A stretch of DNA of 64,000 bases from Microbacterium paraoxydans (GTDB taxonomy: Bacteria; Actinomycetota; Actinomycetes; Actinomycetales; Microbacteriaceae), in assembly GCF_020524545.1 (NCBI RefSeq), contig NZ_JAIVLG010000004.1, forward strand, positions 124,001-188,000, given 5' to 3'. The notes under the pieces are model-generated. The model was not told where the DNA came from. It made no database searches and saw only the letters and a list, made by a program, of their open reading frames with translations. Shown in pieces: positions 1 to 7,596 of this stretch. Made by a program: the position numbers and the translations under genes. Positions within the stretch are counted from its first letter, which is position 1. Each line of letters opens with the position of its first letter.

Positions 1-2
1 AC

Positions 3-380
3 CGGAACGTGGACTTCAACACGTATGGGTTCCTCAACGCCACCGAGGACTTCCTCACGAACCACCCCGATCTCGCGCAGGCCGTCGTGGACGCCTACGA
101 GCAGGCGCGTGAGTGGGCTCTCGAGCACCCCGAACAGACGGCGGCGCTGCTCGCCGAGGTCGCAGGCATCGACCCCGAGGTCGCGACGACCGTGATCCAG
201 GAGCGTTCGAACCTCGACGTCAGCGGGATCCCGGGCGATGACCAGCTTGCCGTGCTGGAGAAGATCGCTCCGGTGCTCGTCGACTCCGGCGACGTGCAGG
301 GCGGCCAGGAGTCCATCGACAAGGCGCTGGCGTCGATCGTGAACGACACGTTCGCGAAGAAGGCGGTCGGCGGCGAGTGA
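3..380 (+). CDS. ABC transporter substrate-binding protein, aliphatic sulfonate (SsuA) type, 3' fragment
   Basis: Only the C-terminal 125 or so residues are present, because the reading frame is already open at the left edge of the window. The piece (NTYGFLN, then helical segments rich in HPD..AVVDAYEQAREWA and LLAEVAGIDPEVA) matches the C-terminal lobe of periplasmic-type binding proteins for aliphatic sulfonates, taurine or nitrate. The protein would be surface-anchored and deliver ligand to the permease encoded next. Its stop codon overlaps the GTG of that permease (GTGA), so the two are translationally coupled. Substrate is inferred from family resemblance and from the sulfhydrylase gene downstream. 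The N-terminal lobe and signal peptide are outside the window. Confidence 0.8.
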   Translation, partial: RNVDFNTYGFLNATEDFLTNHPDLAQAVVDAYEQAREWALEHPEQTAALLAEVAGIDPEVATTVIQERSNLDVSGIPGDDQLAVLEKIAPVLVDSGDVQGGQESIDKALASIVNDTFAKKAVGGE

Positions 381-1234
381 CGATTCCGGACCGACTGATC
401 GTCCCTGCTGACTCCCGGGATGCCCTCGACCTCGCGAAGGGGGATGTCGCGAGCTCGGAACGCGCAAGTCGCCGCAACTGGGACCGTCCCGCCGTCCGGA
501 TACTCGGCGGGGTCCTGCTGCCGGCAGTCATCCTCCTCGTCTGGCAACTGACGACGACGTCCGGTCTCGTCGAGCCCTATCGTCTGCCGACGCCCGCATC
601 GGTCTATCAGGCCGGCGTCGAGCTGGCCGAGAGCGGACAGCTCTGGACACACATCGCGATCTCGGTGCAGCGTGTGCTCCTCGGGTTCGCGATCGGCTCC
701 GTCACCGGGCTCGCAGCCGCGGCCATCGTCGGACTGTCCCGATGGGGTGACGTGCTTCTCAGCCCGACCCTCGCAGCGGTGCGAGCCGTACCGTCGCTCG
801 CTTGGGTGCCGCTCCTCATCCTGTGGATGCAGATCGGCGAGGAGTCGAAGGTCACGTTGGTCGCGATCGGCGCCTTCTTCCCGGTGTACACGACTGTGGC
901 CTCTGCCCTTCGGCACGTCGATCCCCACCTGGTCGAGGCCGGACGTTCGTTCAGTCTGCGCGGCTGGTCTCTGTTCCGCACGGTGCAGCTACCCGCCGTC
1001 GTACCTTCGGTCGTGTCCGGCCTTCGCCTCGCGCTCGCGCAGGCCTGGTTGTTCCTCGTCGCGGCGGAGCTGATCGCTTCGTCCATGGGCCTCGGTTTCC
1101 TGCTGACCGACTCGCAGAGCACCGGGCGCATCGACCGCATCCTGCTCTCCATCGTGCTGCTCGCCCTGCTCGGAACGGTGACCAGCGGTATCCTCGCGCT
1201 GCTGGAGAAGTACCTGCTGCGCCGGTGGGTATGA
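377..1234 (+). CDS. ABC transporter permease, SsuC/TauC-type
   Basis: A 285-residue integral membrane protein with a cytoplasmic N-terminal extension of about 40 residues, then roughly six hydrophobic helices. A binding-protein-dependent permease EAA loop lies around residues 190-215 (VEAGRSFSLRGWSLFRTVQLPAVVPSVVSGLRLAL, quoted in part: EAGRSFSLRGW). The family moves sulfonates, taurine, nitrate or thiamine precursors across the membrane using a separate ATPase. No ATPase gene is visible here, so it probably lies upstream of the window. The GTG start overlaps the binding-protein stop, and the stop overlaps the ATG of acs. The membrane component and the metabolic genes are therefore in one operon. 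Confidence 0.85.
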   Translation: MTIPDRLIVPADSRDALDLAKGDVASSERASRRNWDRPAVRILGGVLLPAVILLVWQLTTTSGLVEPYRLPTPASVYQAGVELAESGQLWTHIAISVQRVLLGFAIGSVTGLAAAAIVGLSRWGDVLLSPTLAAVRAVPSLAWVPLLILWMQIGEESKVTLVAIGAFFPVYTTVASALRHVDPHLVEAGRSFSLRGWSLFRTVQLPAVVPSVVSGLRLALAQAWLFLVAAELIASSMGLGFLLTDSQSTGRIDRILLSIVLLALLGTVTSGILALLEKYLLRRWV

Positions 1235-3234
1235 AGGTGACCGAGCCACGATTGCAGGAGTCGCGTGTGTACGCGGCCGCTCCCGGGTTCCGCGACGTGA
1301 ACGTCACCGAAGAAGCGTATGCACGGGCCGCGGTGGATCCGATCGCGTTCTGGGAAGAGGCAGCGCGTCGCCTCGACTGGTCTGAACCGTGGCACACGGC
1401 GCACGAGTGGGACCCACCGGCGGGGGATGCCGTCCCCGCCGCGCGCTGGTTCGTGGGAGGGCGCCTCAACGTCGCCGTCAACTGCGTCGATCGGCACGTC
1501 GATGCCGGACTCGGTGACAAGGTCGCCCTGCACTTCGAGGGTGAGCCCGGTGATCGCCGCTCGGTCACCTACGCCGAATTGCAGGAGAGCGTCTCCCGGG
1601 CAGCGAACGCCTTGGTCGCCCTCGGCATCGAACCTGGTGACCGTGTGGTGATCTACCTTCCTGTCCTGGTGGAGACGATCGTCATCACGCTCGCGTGCGC
1701 TCGGGTGGGCGCCGTGCACTCGCTCGTCTTCGGCGGGTTCTCGGCGGAGGCGGTGCGGTTCCGGCTCTCGGACACCGGGGCGAAGCTCCTCGTCACGAGC
1801 GACGGTCAGTACCGGCGCGGAGTCGCCACGGAGGTCAAGACCACGGCCGACGTCGCCGCTGCGGGTCTTCCCGAGCTCGAGCGCGTTCTCGTGCTCCGTC
1901 GCACCGGCCAGGACGTGCCGTGGGTCCCCGGTCGCGACGTGTGGTGGCACGACGTCGTCGACACGGCGTCTCCGGTGCATGAGGCGGCTTCGTTCGACGC
2001 CGAGCATCCGCTCTTCATCATCTACACATCCGGCACCACGGGAAAACCCAAGGGGCTCGTGCACACCTCCGGCGGATACCTCGCGCAGGCGAGCTGGGCG
2101 CATTGGGCGCATTTCGATGCGAAACCCGATGACGTGCACTGGTGCACAGCAGATCTCGCCTGGGTCACCGCGCACACCTACGAGATCTACGGCCCGCTCT
2201 CGAACGGACTCACGCAAGTCATCTATGAGGGGACACCCGACACTCCGCGTCGTGAACGGCACCTCGAGATCATCGAGCGCTACGGAGTCACGGTGTACTA
2301 CACGGCACCGACGCTGATCCGCACCTTCATGACGTGGTTCGGCCCTGAGCTCCCGGGCGGTTACGACCTCTCGACCCTTCGACTCCTCGGCACCGTGGGC
2401 GAGGCTATCAACCCCGAAGCATGGGTCTGGTTCCGTCGCAATTTCGGTCGCGACGAGGTCCCGGTGATCGATACCTGGTGGCAGTCCGAGACCGGTGCCG
2501 CGATGATCGCTCCGCTCCCCGGCATCACGAGCCTCAAGCCGGGGTCGGCATCGCTGCCGCTGCCGGGGATCGACGTAGCGGTGGTCGATGAGGACGGACG
2601 TGAGCTTCCGCCCGGCCGTTCCGGGACTCTCGTCGTCCGACGCCCGTGGCCGGGGATGGCCCGTACGGTGTGGCGAGATCCGCAGCGGTACCGGGACGCG
2701 TACTGGTCCACCTTCGCCGGGCTCGGTGAGTTCGGCGGATTCTATGTCGCAGGCGACGGCGCGACCCGAGATGCGGACGGATACGTCTGGATCCTCGGTC
2801 GTCTCGACGACGTCGTGAACGTCTCCGGGCATCGACTCTCGACCATCGAGATCGAGTCGGCTCTCGTCGCTCACGACACGGTGGGCGAGGCCGGTGCTGC
2901 CGGAGTCTCCGACGCGGTCACGGGGCAGGCCGTGGCGGTCTTCGTGACGCCGTCCGGGCGTGCAGACGTGACCCCGTCGGACTTACGCACCCACGTCGCT
3001 CGGGTGATCGGTCCCGTCGCCAAGCCGAAGCACATCATCATCGTCCCCGACCTGCCGAAGACGCGTTCGGGGAAGATCATGCGCCGACTCCTGGCACAGT
3101 TGTGGGAGGCCGAGCAGGATCGCCGCGCAGGGCGCGAGCCGCAGCCGCTCGGTGACACCACCTCCTTGCAGAACCCCTGGGCCATCGGCGACATCGCCGA
3201 CGCGCTCACCGACGTCGAACTGAGGACAGCATGA
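1231..3234 (+). CDS. acsA: Acetyl-CoA synthetase (acetate--CoA ligase)
   Basis: A 667-residue AMP-forming ligase that makes acetyl-CoA from acetate, ATP and CoA through acetyl-adenylate. Family signatures are intact: the P-loop-like YTSGTTGKPKG (about residue 265), WWQSETG (from residue 416), SGHRLSTIEIESALVAH in the C-terminal domain, and the catalytic lysine K615 in TRSGKIMRR, which is the usual target of acetylation control in Acs enzymes. The start is taken at the ATG overlapping the permease stop (ATGA), although the frame stays open further upstream. It is coupled on both sides, to a sulfonate-type permease and to metY. Because O-acetylhomoserine sulfhydrylation releases acetate, the likely local job is to recycle that acetate. 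A related short-chain acyl substrate such as propionate cannot be excluded. Confidence 0.92.
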   Translation: MKVTEPRLQESRVYAAAPGFRDVNVTEEAYARAAVDPIAFWEEAARRLDWSEPWHTAHEWDPPAGDAVPAARWFVGGRLNVAVNCVDRHVDAGLGDKVALHFEGEPGDRRSVTYAELQESVSRAANALVALGIEPGDRVVIYLPVLVETIVITLACARVGAVHSLVFGGFSAEAVRFRLSDTGAKLLVTSDGQYRRGVATEVKTTADVAAAGLPELERVLVLRRTGQDVPWVPGRDVWWHDVVDTASPVHEAASFDAEHPLFIIYTSGTTGKPKGLVHTSGGYLAQASWAHWAHFDAKPDDVHWCTADLAWVTAHTYEIYGPLSNGLTQVIYEGTPDTPRRERHLEIIERYGVTVYYTAPTLIRTFMTWFGPELPGGYDLSTLRLLGTVGEAINPEAWVWFRRNFGRDEVPVIDTWWQSETGAAMIAPLPGITSLKPGSASLPLPGIDVAVVDEDGRELPPGRSGTLVVRRPWPGMARTVWRDPQRYRDAYWSTFAGLGEFGGFYVAGDGATRDADGYVWILGRLDDVVNVSGHRLSTIEIESALVAHDTVGEAGAAGVSDAVTGQAVAVFVTPSGRADVTPSDLRTHVARVIGPVAKPKHIIIVPDLPKTRSGKIMRRLLAQLWEAEQDRRAGREPQPLGDTTSLQNPWAIGDIADALTDVELRTA

Positions 3235-4535
3235 CGGAAGAACACCGTTTCGGATTCCGTACCCGAGCTCTGCATGCCGGGGGCACCCCGGACGCGTCGA
3301 CGGGTGCGAGGGCGGTTCCGATCTATCAGACGACGTCCTTCGTCTTCGACGACGCCGCGGATGCGGGCAATCTCTTCGCCTTGCAGAAGTACGGCAACAT
3401 CTACTCCCGCATCGGCAATCCCACCGTTGCTGCGCTCGAAGAGCGTCTGGCCTCGCTCGAGGGCGGGATCGGCGCAGTCGCGACCGCCTCGGGCATGAGC
3501 GCGGAGTTCATCACCTTCGCGGCCCTCGTGGGTGCGGGTGACCATGTCGTCGCCGCGGCGCAGCTCTACGGCGGGACGGTGACGCAGCTCGACGTGACTC
3601 TGCGGCGGTTCGGCGTCGAGACCACCTTCGTCGCCTCGACGGACCCTGCTGATTTCGCCGCGGCGATCCGCCCGGAGACCAAGGTCGTCTACGTCGAGAT
3701 GATCGGCAATCCCTCCGGCGAGATCGCCGACATCGAGGGCCTCGCGGCCGTCGCACATCAGGCCGGGGTGCCGCTCGTCGTGGACGCGACGCTCGCCACG
3801 CCGTACCTCGCGCGCCCGCTGGAGCACGGCGCCGACATCGTGATCCACTCCGTGACGAAGTTCCTCGGCGGTCACGGAACGACTCTCGGCGGTGTGGTGA
3901 TCGAGAAGGGCACGTTCGACTGGGGAAACGGGAAGTTCCCGCAGATGACCGAGCCCGTCGAGTCGTACGGCGGTATCAAATGGTGGGACAACTTCGGCGA
4001 GTACGGTTTCCTCACCAAGCTCCGCTCGGAGCAGCTCCGCGACATCGGCCCGGCGCTCAGCCCTCAGGCGGCGTTCAATCTGCTGCAGGGGATCGAGACG
4101 TTGCCGCAGCGAATCGATGCGCACCTCGCGAACGCACGCATCGTGGCGAACTGGCTCGCCGCCGATCCGAGGGTCGCCTACGTCACCTGGGCAGGCCTCG
4201 AGGGCCACCCGCACCACGAGCGCGCAGCGAAATACCTGCCGCTCGGGCCCGGCTCCGTCTTCGCGTTCGGCGTCGCGGCGGAGGACGGCCGGAGCGCGGG
4301 GGAGAGCCTGATCGAGAACCTGCAACTCGCCTCTCATCTCGCGAACATCGGCGATGCGCGCACTCTGGTCATCCATCCCGCGTCGACCACGCACCGCCAG
4401 CTCACCGAAGATCAGCTCGTCGCCGCAGGAGTACGCTCCGACCTGATCCGCATCTCCGTGGGGCTGGAAGATGCCGAAGACATCATCTGGGACCTCGACC
4501 AGGCACTCACGACAGCGACGGGAGCGAACCGATGA
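3231..4535 (+). CDS. metY: O-acetylhomoserine sulfhydrylase (aminocarboxypropyltransferase)
   Basis: A 434-residue PLP enzyme of the Cys/Met metabolism family. It replaces the acetyl group of O-acetylhomoserine with sulfide, giving homocysteine and acetate. The Schiff-base lysine is K210 in [11 protein letters not shown], and the N-terminal [20 protein letters not shown] block and length are typical of MetY rather than of the shorter MetB/MetC enzymes. The ATG overlaps the acs stop and the stop overlaps the next ATG. Sulfide would come from assimilated sulfate or sulfonate, which fits the sulfonate-type transporter upstream. Substrate preference (acetyl- over succinyl-homoserine) is inferred from family and context. 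Confidence 0.92.
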   Translation: MTEEHRFGFRTRALHAGGTPDASTGARAVPIYQTTSFVFDDAADAGNLFALQKYGNIYSRIGNPTVAALEERLASLEGGIGAVATASGMSAEFITFAALVGAGDHVVAAAQLYGGTVTQLDVTLRRFGVETTFVASTDPADFAAAIRPETKVVYVEMIGNPSGEIADIEGLAAVAHQAGVPLVVDATLATPYLARPLEHGADIVIHSVTKFLGGHGTTLGGVVIEKGTFDWGNGKFPQMTEPVESYGGIKWWDNFGEYGFLTKLRSEQLRDIGPALSPQAAFNLLQGIETLPQRIDAHLANARIVANWLAADPRVAYVTWAGLEGHPHHERAAKYLPLGPGSVFAFGVAAEDGRSAGESLIENLQLASHLANIGDARTLVIHPASTTHRQLTEDQLVAAGVRSDLIRISVGLEDAEDIIWDLDQALTTATGANR

Positions 4536-5074
4536 CCGCGACAGAGGCCGTTTCGTGTGCGCTCCCGGGCGTCGCAGTCGCCCATCCGGAACGGAGCTGG
4601 CTGGGGCCGAACCAGCAGGAGCGGTTCTCCCTGCTCCGCCGCGCGACGTCGATCGCGATCGTCGGCGCATCGAACAATCCGGCTCGCGCCTCGTTCTTCG
4701 TGGCGACGTACCTGCTCTCGAGCACGGCGTACGACGTGTATCTCGTCAACCCGCGTGAGAAGGAGATCCTCGGGCAGCCCGTCTACGCATCGCTGAGCGA
4801 TCTGCCCGTCGTCCCGGACATCGTCGATGTGTTCCGCCGCCACGACGACCTCCCCGGCGTCGCGCGGGAGGCGATCGACATCGGTGCACGGGCGCTCTGG
4901 CTCCAGCTCGGATCGTGGAATGAGGACGCGGCTGCGATCGCGGAATCGGCTGGGCTGTCGGTCGTGATGGATCGGTGCATCAAGATCGAGCACGCGCGCT
5001 TCCACGGTGGCCTCCACCTCGCCGGGTTCGACACGGGCGTGATCAGCTCGCGACGGCAGCTGCTCGCACGCTGA
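4532..5074 (+). CDS. CoA-binding domain protein (YccU family)
   Basis: A 180-residue single-domain protein with a Rossmann-like CoA_binding fold. The glycine-rich start SIAIVGASNNPARASFFVATYL lies near residues 45-65 (key part IVGASNNPAR), and the family hallmark MDRCIKIEH sits near the C-terminus with C149. Stand-alone members such as E. coli YccU bind CoA derivatives, but their physiological role is not established. Here the gene is coupled by ATGA overlap to metY and ends an operon with acs. A role linked to the acetyl-CoA pool or acyl-CoA handling is reasonable but only inferred. There is no acetyltransferase domain and no ATP-grasp, so it is not an NDP-forming acyl-CoA synthetase subunit. 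Confidence 0.85.
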   Translation: MTATEAVSCALPGVAVAHPERSWLGPNQQERFSLLRRATSIAIVGASNNPARASFFVATYLLSSTAYDVYLVNPREKEILGQPVYASLSDLPVVPDIVDVFRRHDDLPGVAREAIDIGARALWLQLGSWNEDAAAIAESAGLSVVMDRCIKIEHARFHGGLHLAGFDTGVISSRRQLLAR

Positions 5075-5093
5075 ACCGCGCTCGGGCGAACCC

Positions 5094-5099
5094 TAGACT
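5094..5099 (+). promoter_or_regulatory. -10 box of coaE (leaderless)
   Basis: TAGACT followed by exactly six bases and then the coaE ATG at 5106. This puts the predicted transcription start on or next to the A of the start codon. No Shine-Dalgarno sequence precedes the ATG, which supports leaderless transcription. Confidence 0.6.
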
Positions 5100-5105
5100 G
5101 GCGTC

Positions 5106-5705
5106 ATGCCTCTCATCGCCCTCACCGGCGGCATCGCCTCCGGGAAGTCGACCATCGCCCGGCGTCTGGCCGAGCACGGTGCGATCGTCGTGGACGCCGA
5201 TCAGATCGTGCGCGACGTGCAGGCTCCCGGTACACAGGTACTCGACCGGATCGCCGAGACCTTCGGCGCCGAGGTCATCGCCGAGGACGGCGCGCTCGAT
5301 CGGGCTGCGCTCGGTTCGCGGGTCTTCGGAGAGCCCGCGCTGCTCTCGAAGCTGAATGAGATCGTGCACCCCGCGGTGCGCGAGGAGTCGCAGCGACGGT
5401 TCGACGACGCGTTCGCGCGGGATCCGAATGCCGTGGTCGTGTATGACGTTCCGCTTCTGGTCGAGGCCCGCGTGGACGACCCCTGGGACCTCATCGTGGT
5501 CGCCCACGCGCCTGCCGTTGTCCGACGTCGTCGACTCGTCGAACTGCGAGGCCTGGATGAACGCGCGGCGCTGGATCGCATCGAGGCTCAGGTGTCTGAC
5601 GAGCGACGGCTCGCCGTCGCCGACATCGTGATCGATACGTCGGACACCCTGGAGCGGACCCGTGAGCAGACGGATGCCCTCTGGGAGCGGATCAGCGCGA
5701 AGTGA
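5106..5705 (+). CDS. coaE: Dephospho-CoA kinase
   Basis: A 199-residue P-loop kinase that phosphorylates the 3'-hydroxyl of the ribose of dephospho-CoA, the last step of CoA synthesis in the cytoplasm. The Walker A motif LTGGIASGKST is at the N-terminus, followed by the conserved VDADQIVRDV, and VIDTSDTLERTREQTDALW closes the protein. Length is normal for the family. Unlike many mycobacterial and corynebacterial CoaE proteins, it has no C-terminal UPF0157/GrpB domain. The gene appears leaderless, with a -10 box six bases upstream. Its stop overlaps the GTG of an MFS transporter. Confidence 0.95.
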   Translation: MPLIALTGGIASGKSTIARRLAEHGAIVVDADQIVRDVQAPGTQVLDRIAETFGAEVIAEDGALDRAALGSRVFGEPALLSKLNEIVHPAVREESQRRFDDAFARDPNAVVVYDVPLLVEARVDDPWDLIVVAHAPAVVRRRRLVELRGLDERAALDRIEAQVSDERRLAVADIVIDTSDTLERTREQTDALWERISAK

Positions 5706-6913
5706 CCTTCTCCGGTCACGCGCGAGGCTCGCGTGAGTATCGGCGTCTCATCGTCGGCCTGTTCTTCGCGGGCGTCGCGACCTTCGCGCAGCTCTACTCC
5801 GCGCAGGCCGTGCTGCCGCAGATGTCGTCAGACCTCTCGGTCACCCCGGCGACGGCCGCTCTCAGCGTGTCGGCGGCCACCCTCGGTCTGGCGTTGGCCG
5901 TGGTCCCCTGGTCGATGGTGGCGGACCGCATCGGTCGCGTACCCGCGATGGCCGCGGGGGTGCTCATGGCCACCGTCGTGGGTCTCTCGGCACCCCTGAG
6001 CAGCGAGATCTTCGCTCTGCTCGCCCTGCGATTCGTGGAGGGGGTCGCATTGGGGGCCGTTCCGGCCGTGGCTCTTGCGTACCTCAGTGAGGAGGTCGCG
6101 GCGAGCTACACCGCTGCCGCCGCGGGCAGCTATATCGCCGGCACCACGATGGGCGGATTACTCGGCCGCATCGGCGCGGGCATCGTCGGGGAGATGGCCG
6201 GGTGGCGCGCCGGAATCCTGGCCGTCGCCGTGATGTGCGCGGTCGCCGCCGTGCTCTTCCTCTGGCTGACGCCTCGCGCCCGAGGCTTCATCCCCGGTCG
6301 TCAGCGTACGGACAGGGGCCCCGGCATCCTCGAGAAGCTCCGTGCGCCGTTGCGCTCACCGCGCCAGTGGGCGCTGTACGCGCAGGGCTTCTTGTTGATG
6401 GGGGCGTTCGTCGCGGTCTACAACTACCTCGGCTTCCACCTCGCGGCGGAGCCGTTCGCGCTGCCGGCGTGGGTGGTGACGCTGCTCTTCCTCGCCTATC
6501 TCGCTGGCACGGTCTCCTCGCCGTCAGCCGGCGTGCTCGCGTCTCGGATCGGACGTTTCCCCGTGCTGCTCGCTTCGACCGGGAGCATGGCCGTAGGGGC
6601 GGCATCGTTCCTCGTGCCGGTGACCGGCGTCGTACTGGTCGGGCTCCTGGTGTTCACCGCGGGTTTCTTCGGCGCGCACTCGATCGCCTCCGGGTGGACC
6701 CCGGTCGCTGCCGGTGCCGCGAGTCGGGCACAGGCATCGTCGTTGTACTACTTCGCCTACTACGCGGGGTCGAGTCTGTTCGGCTGGCTCCTCGGCATCG
6801 TGTTCGGGGCGGCGAGCTGGGCCTGGTTCGTGATCGCGGTCGTCGCCATGTGCGCCGTGGCGATGCTCGCAGCCGTGTGCGCGCTTCGCGGGACGGCGGC
6901 GGAACGGGGATGA
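5702..6913 (+). CDS. MFS transporter, YnfM/YgaY-like
   Basis: A 403-residue protein with about twelve hydrophobic segments and the MFS loop 2-3 signature VADRIGRVPAMAAGVL near residue 75, plus an equivalent SRIGRFPVLLAS in the second half. The N-terminus SREYRRLIVGLFFAGVATFAQLYSAQAVLP is typical of the YnfM/YgaY group of inner-membrane exporters (short key piece: FAQLYSAQAVLP). The substrate is not predictable; members act as drug or sugar efflux proteins. The GTG start overlaps the coaE stop, so expression should follow coaE, though a functional link to CoA synthesis is not obvious. Confidence 0.85.
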   Translation: MTFSGHARGSREYRRLIVGLFFAGVATFAQLYSAQAVLPQMSSDLSVTPATAALSVSAATLGLALAVVPWSMVADRIGRVPAMAAGVLMATVVGLSAPLSSEIFALLALRFVEGVALGAVPAVALAYLSEEVAASYTAAAAGSYIAGTTMGGLLGRIGAGIVGEMAGWRAGILAVAVMCAVAAVLFLWLTPRARGFIPGRQRTDRGPGILEKLRAPLRSPRQWALYAQGFLLMGAFVAVYNYLGFHLAAEPFALPAWVVTLLFLAYLAGTVSSPSAGVLASRIGRFPVLLASTGSMAVGAASFLVPVTGVVLVGLLVFTAGFFGAHSIASGWTPVAAGAASRAQASSLYYFAYYAGSSLFGWLLGIVFGAASWAWFVIAVVAMCAVAMLAAVCALRGTAAERG

Positions 6914-6942
6914 TTCTCAGCGGGAGGCGCGACCGCCGCTGA

Positions 6943-6948
6943 TATTCT
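6943..6948 (+). promoter_or_regulatory. Probable -10 box for the secreted-protein gene
   Basis: TATTCT lies just downstream of the MFS gene and about 75 bases before the GTG at 7023. It would give a leader of about 68 bases that contains the SD hairpin. No convincing -35 box is seen. Confidence 0.4.
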
Positions 6949-6995
6949 GGTTATGGGCGTGGGGACGCACCAGGGGATGGTCTGCTGGGGGATAG

Positions 6996-7023
6996 CTTTT
7001 CCGCGCTCTGAGGAGTGGAAAAG
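6996..7023 (+). promoter_or_regulatory. Hairpin presenting the ribosome binding site
   Basis: CTTTTCC (6996-7002) and GGAAAAG (7017-7023) are perfect inverted repeats around a 14-base loop that carries the SD core GAGGAG. The 3' arm ends in the first G of the GTG start. The SD would be exposed in the loop while the start codon is partly paired. This arrangement could tune translation, but it may be fortuitous. Confidence 0.4.
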
Positions 7024-7559
7024 TGACTCAGGGTAATCATGGCGTCTCACGCCGGACGGTCGTCGTCGGAGCGGCTTGGTCGGTACCCGTGATCGCAGCG
7101 GCCGTGGCTGTGCCGCTGGCGGCTGCCAGCGCGGGGACGAGCAATGACGCGGCGAACTACTACTGGGATACGGAGGCCCAGGGGAGCTTCACCTCGCTGG
7201 TGCCCGCCAGCGGAGGGCTTCGAGCGACGTTCAGCACTCAGATCAGCTACCGGGCCGATCCGTGGGTCAACCCTCCGGCCGGTGCATCGATCGTGGTCGT
7301 GGTCACCTTCAGCACGCCGGTCACTCTCGATCCCGCATCGTCGTTCGGTTCCTGGGTTCCTGAGCCGGCCGGAGGGTCGTCCGCGACGACCTTCACCTTC
7401 ACCAAGACGCCGCCGAACTTCGGCGATGCATTGAGCTTCAACGTGATCGGTTCCGCACCCGGCACCCTCACCTCGACCGCCACGATGAGCCTGGTCGACG
7501 GCGGCGCGACCACGTGGTCGACCGAGCCCTCGGCGCAGACGGCGACGATCGTCGCCTGA
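7023..7559 (+). CDS. Secreted protein with Tat-type signal, function unknown
   Basis: A 178-residue protein starting at a GTG with SD GGAG seven bases upstream. The N-terminus has a twin-arginine signal ([12 protein letters not shown]10-R11), a hydrophobic stretch and an AAASA-type cleavage region around residues 36-38. The mature part is rich in Thr, Ser and Val with alternating hydrophobic residues, as expected for a beta-sandwich. It has no cysteine, no anchor and no sortase motif. I do not recognise a characterised family; similar short Tat-exported proteins are common in Microbacterium. It stands alone between the MFS gene and uvrB, with its own probable promoter. Confidence 0.75.
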   Translation: MTQGNHGVSRRTVVVGAAWSVPVIAAAVAVPLAAASAGTSNDAANYYWDTEAQGSFTSLVPASGGLRATFSTQISYRADPWVNPPAGASIVVVVTFSTPVTLDPASSFGSWVPEPAGGSSATTFTFTKTPPNFGDALSFNVIGSAPGTLTSTATMSLVDGGATTWSTEPSAQTATIVA

Positions 7560-7584
7560 CGGCCTCGATGTCGGAGGGGCGGCA

Positions 7585-7590
7585 TACGCT
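7585..7590 (+). promoter_or_regulatory. -10 box of uvrB (leaderless)
   Basis: TACGCT, six bases before the uvrB ATG at 7597. The same TANNNT-N6-start spacing recurs at other genes in this window. No SOS box was recognised nearby. Confidence 0.5.
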
Positions 7591-7596
7591 GGAGTC

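Noticed and set aside
607..2874. Long minus-strand open frame (755 codons) opposite the permease and acs
   Set aside because: Acs and the permease have clear motifs on the plus strand. The antisense frame is Arg/Asp/Glu-rich and is a by-product of high GC.
7560..7596. SOS box upstream of uvrB
   Set aside because: No LexA-like GAAC...GTTC dyad is present in the short gap.
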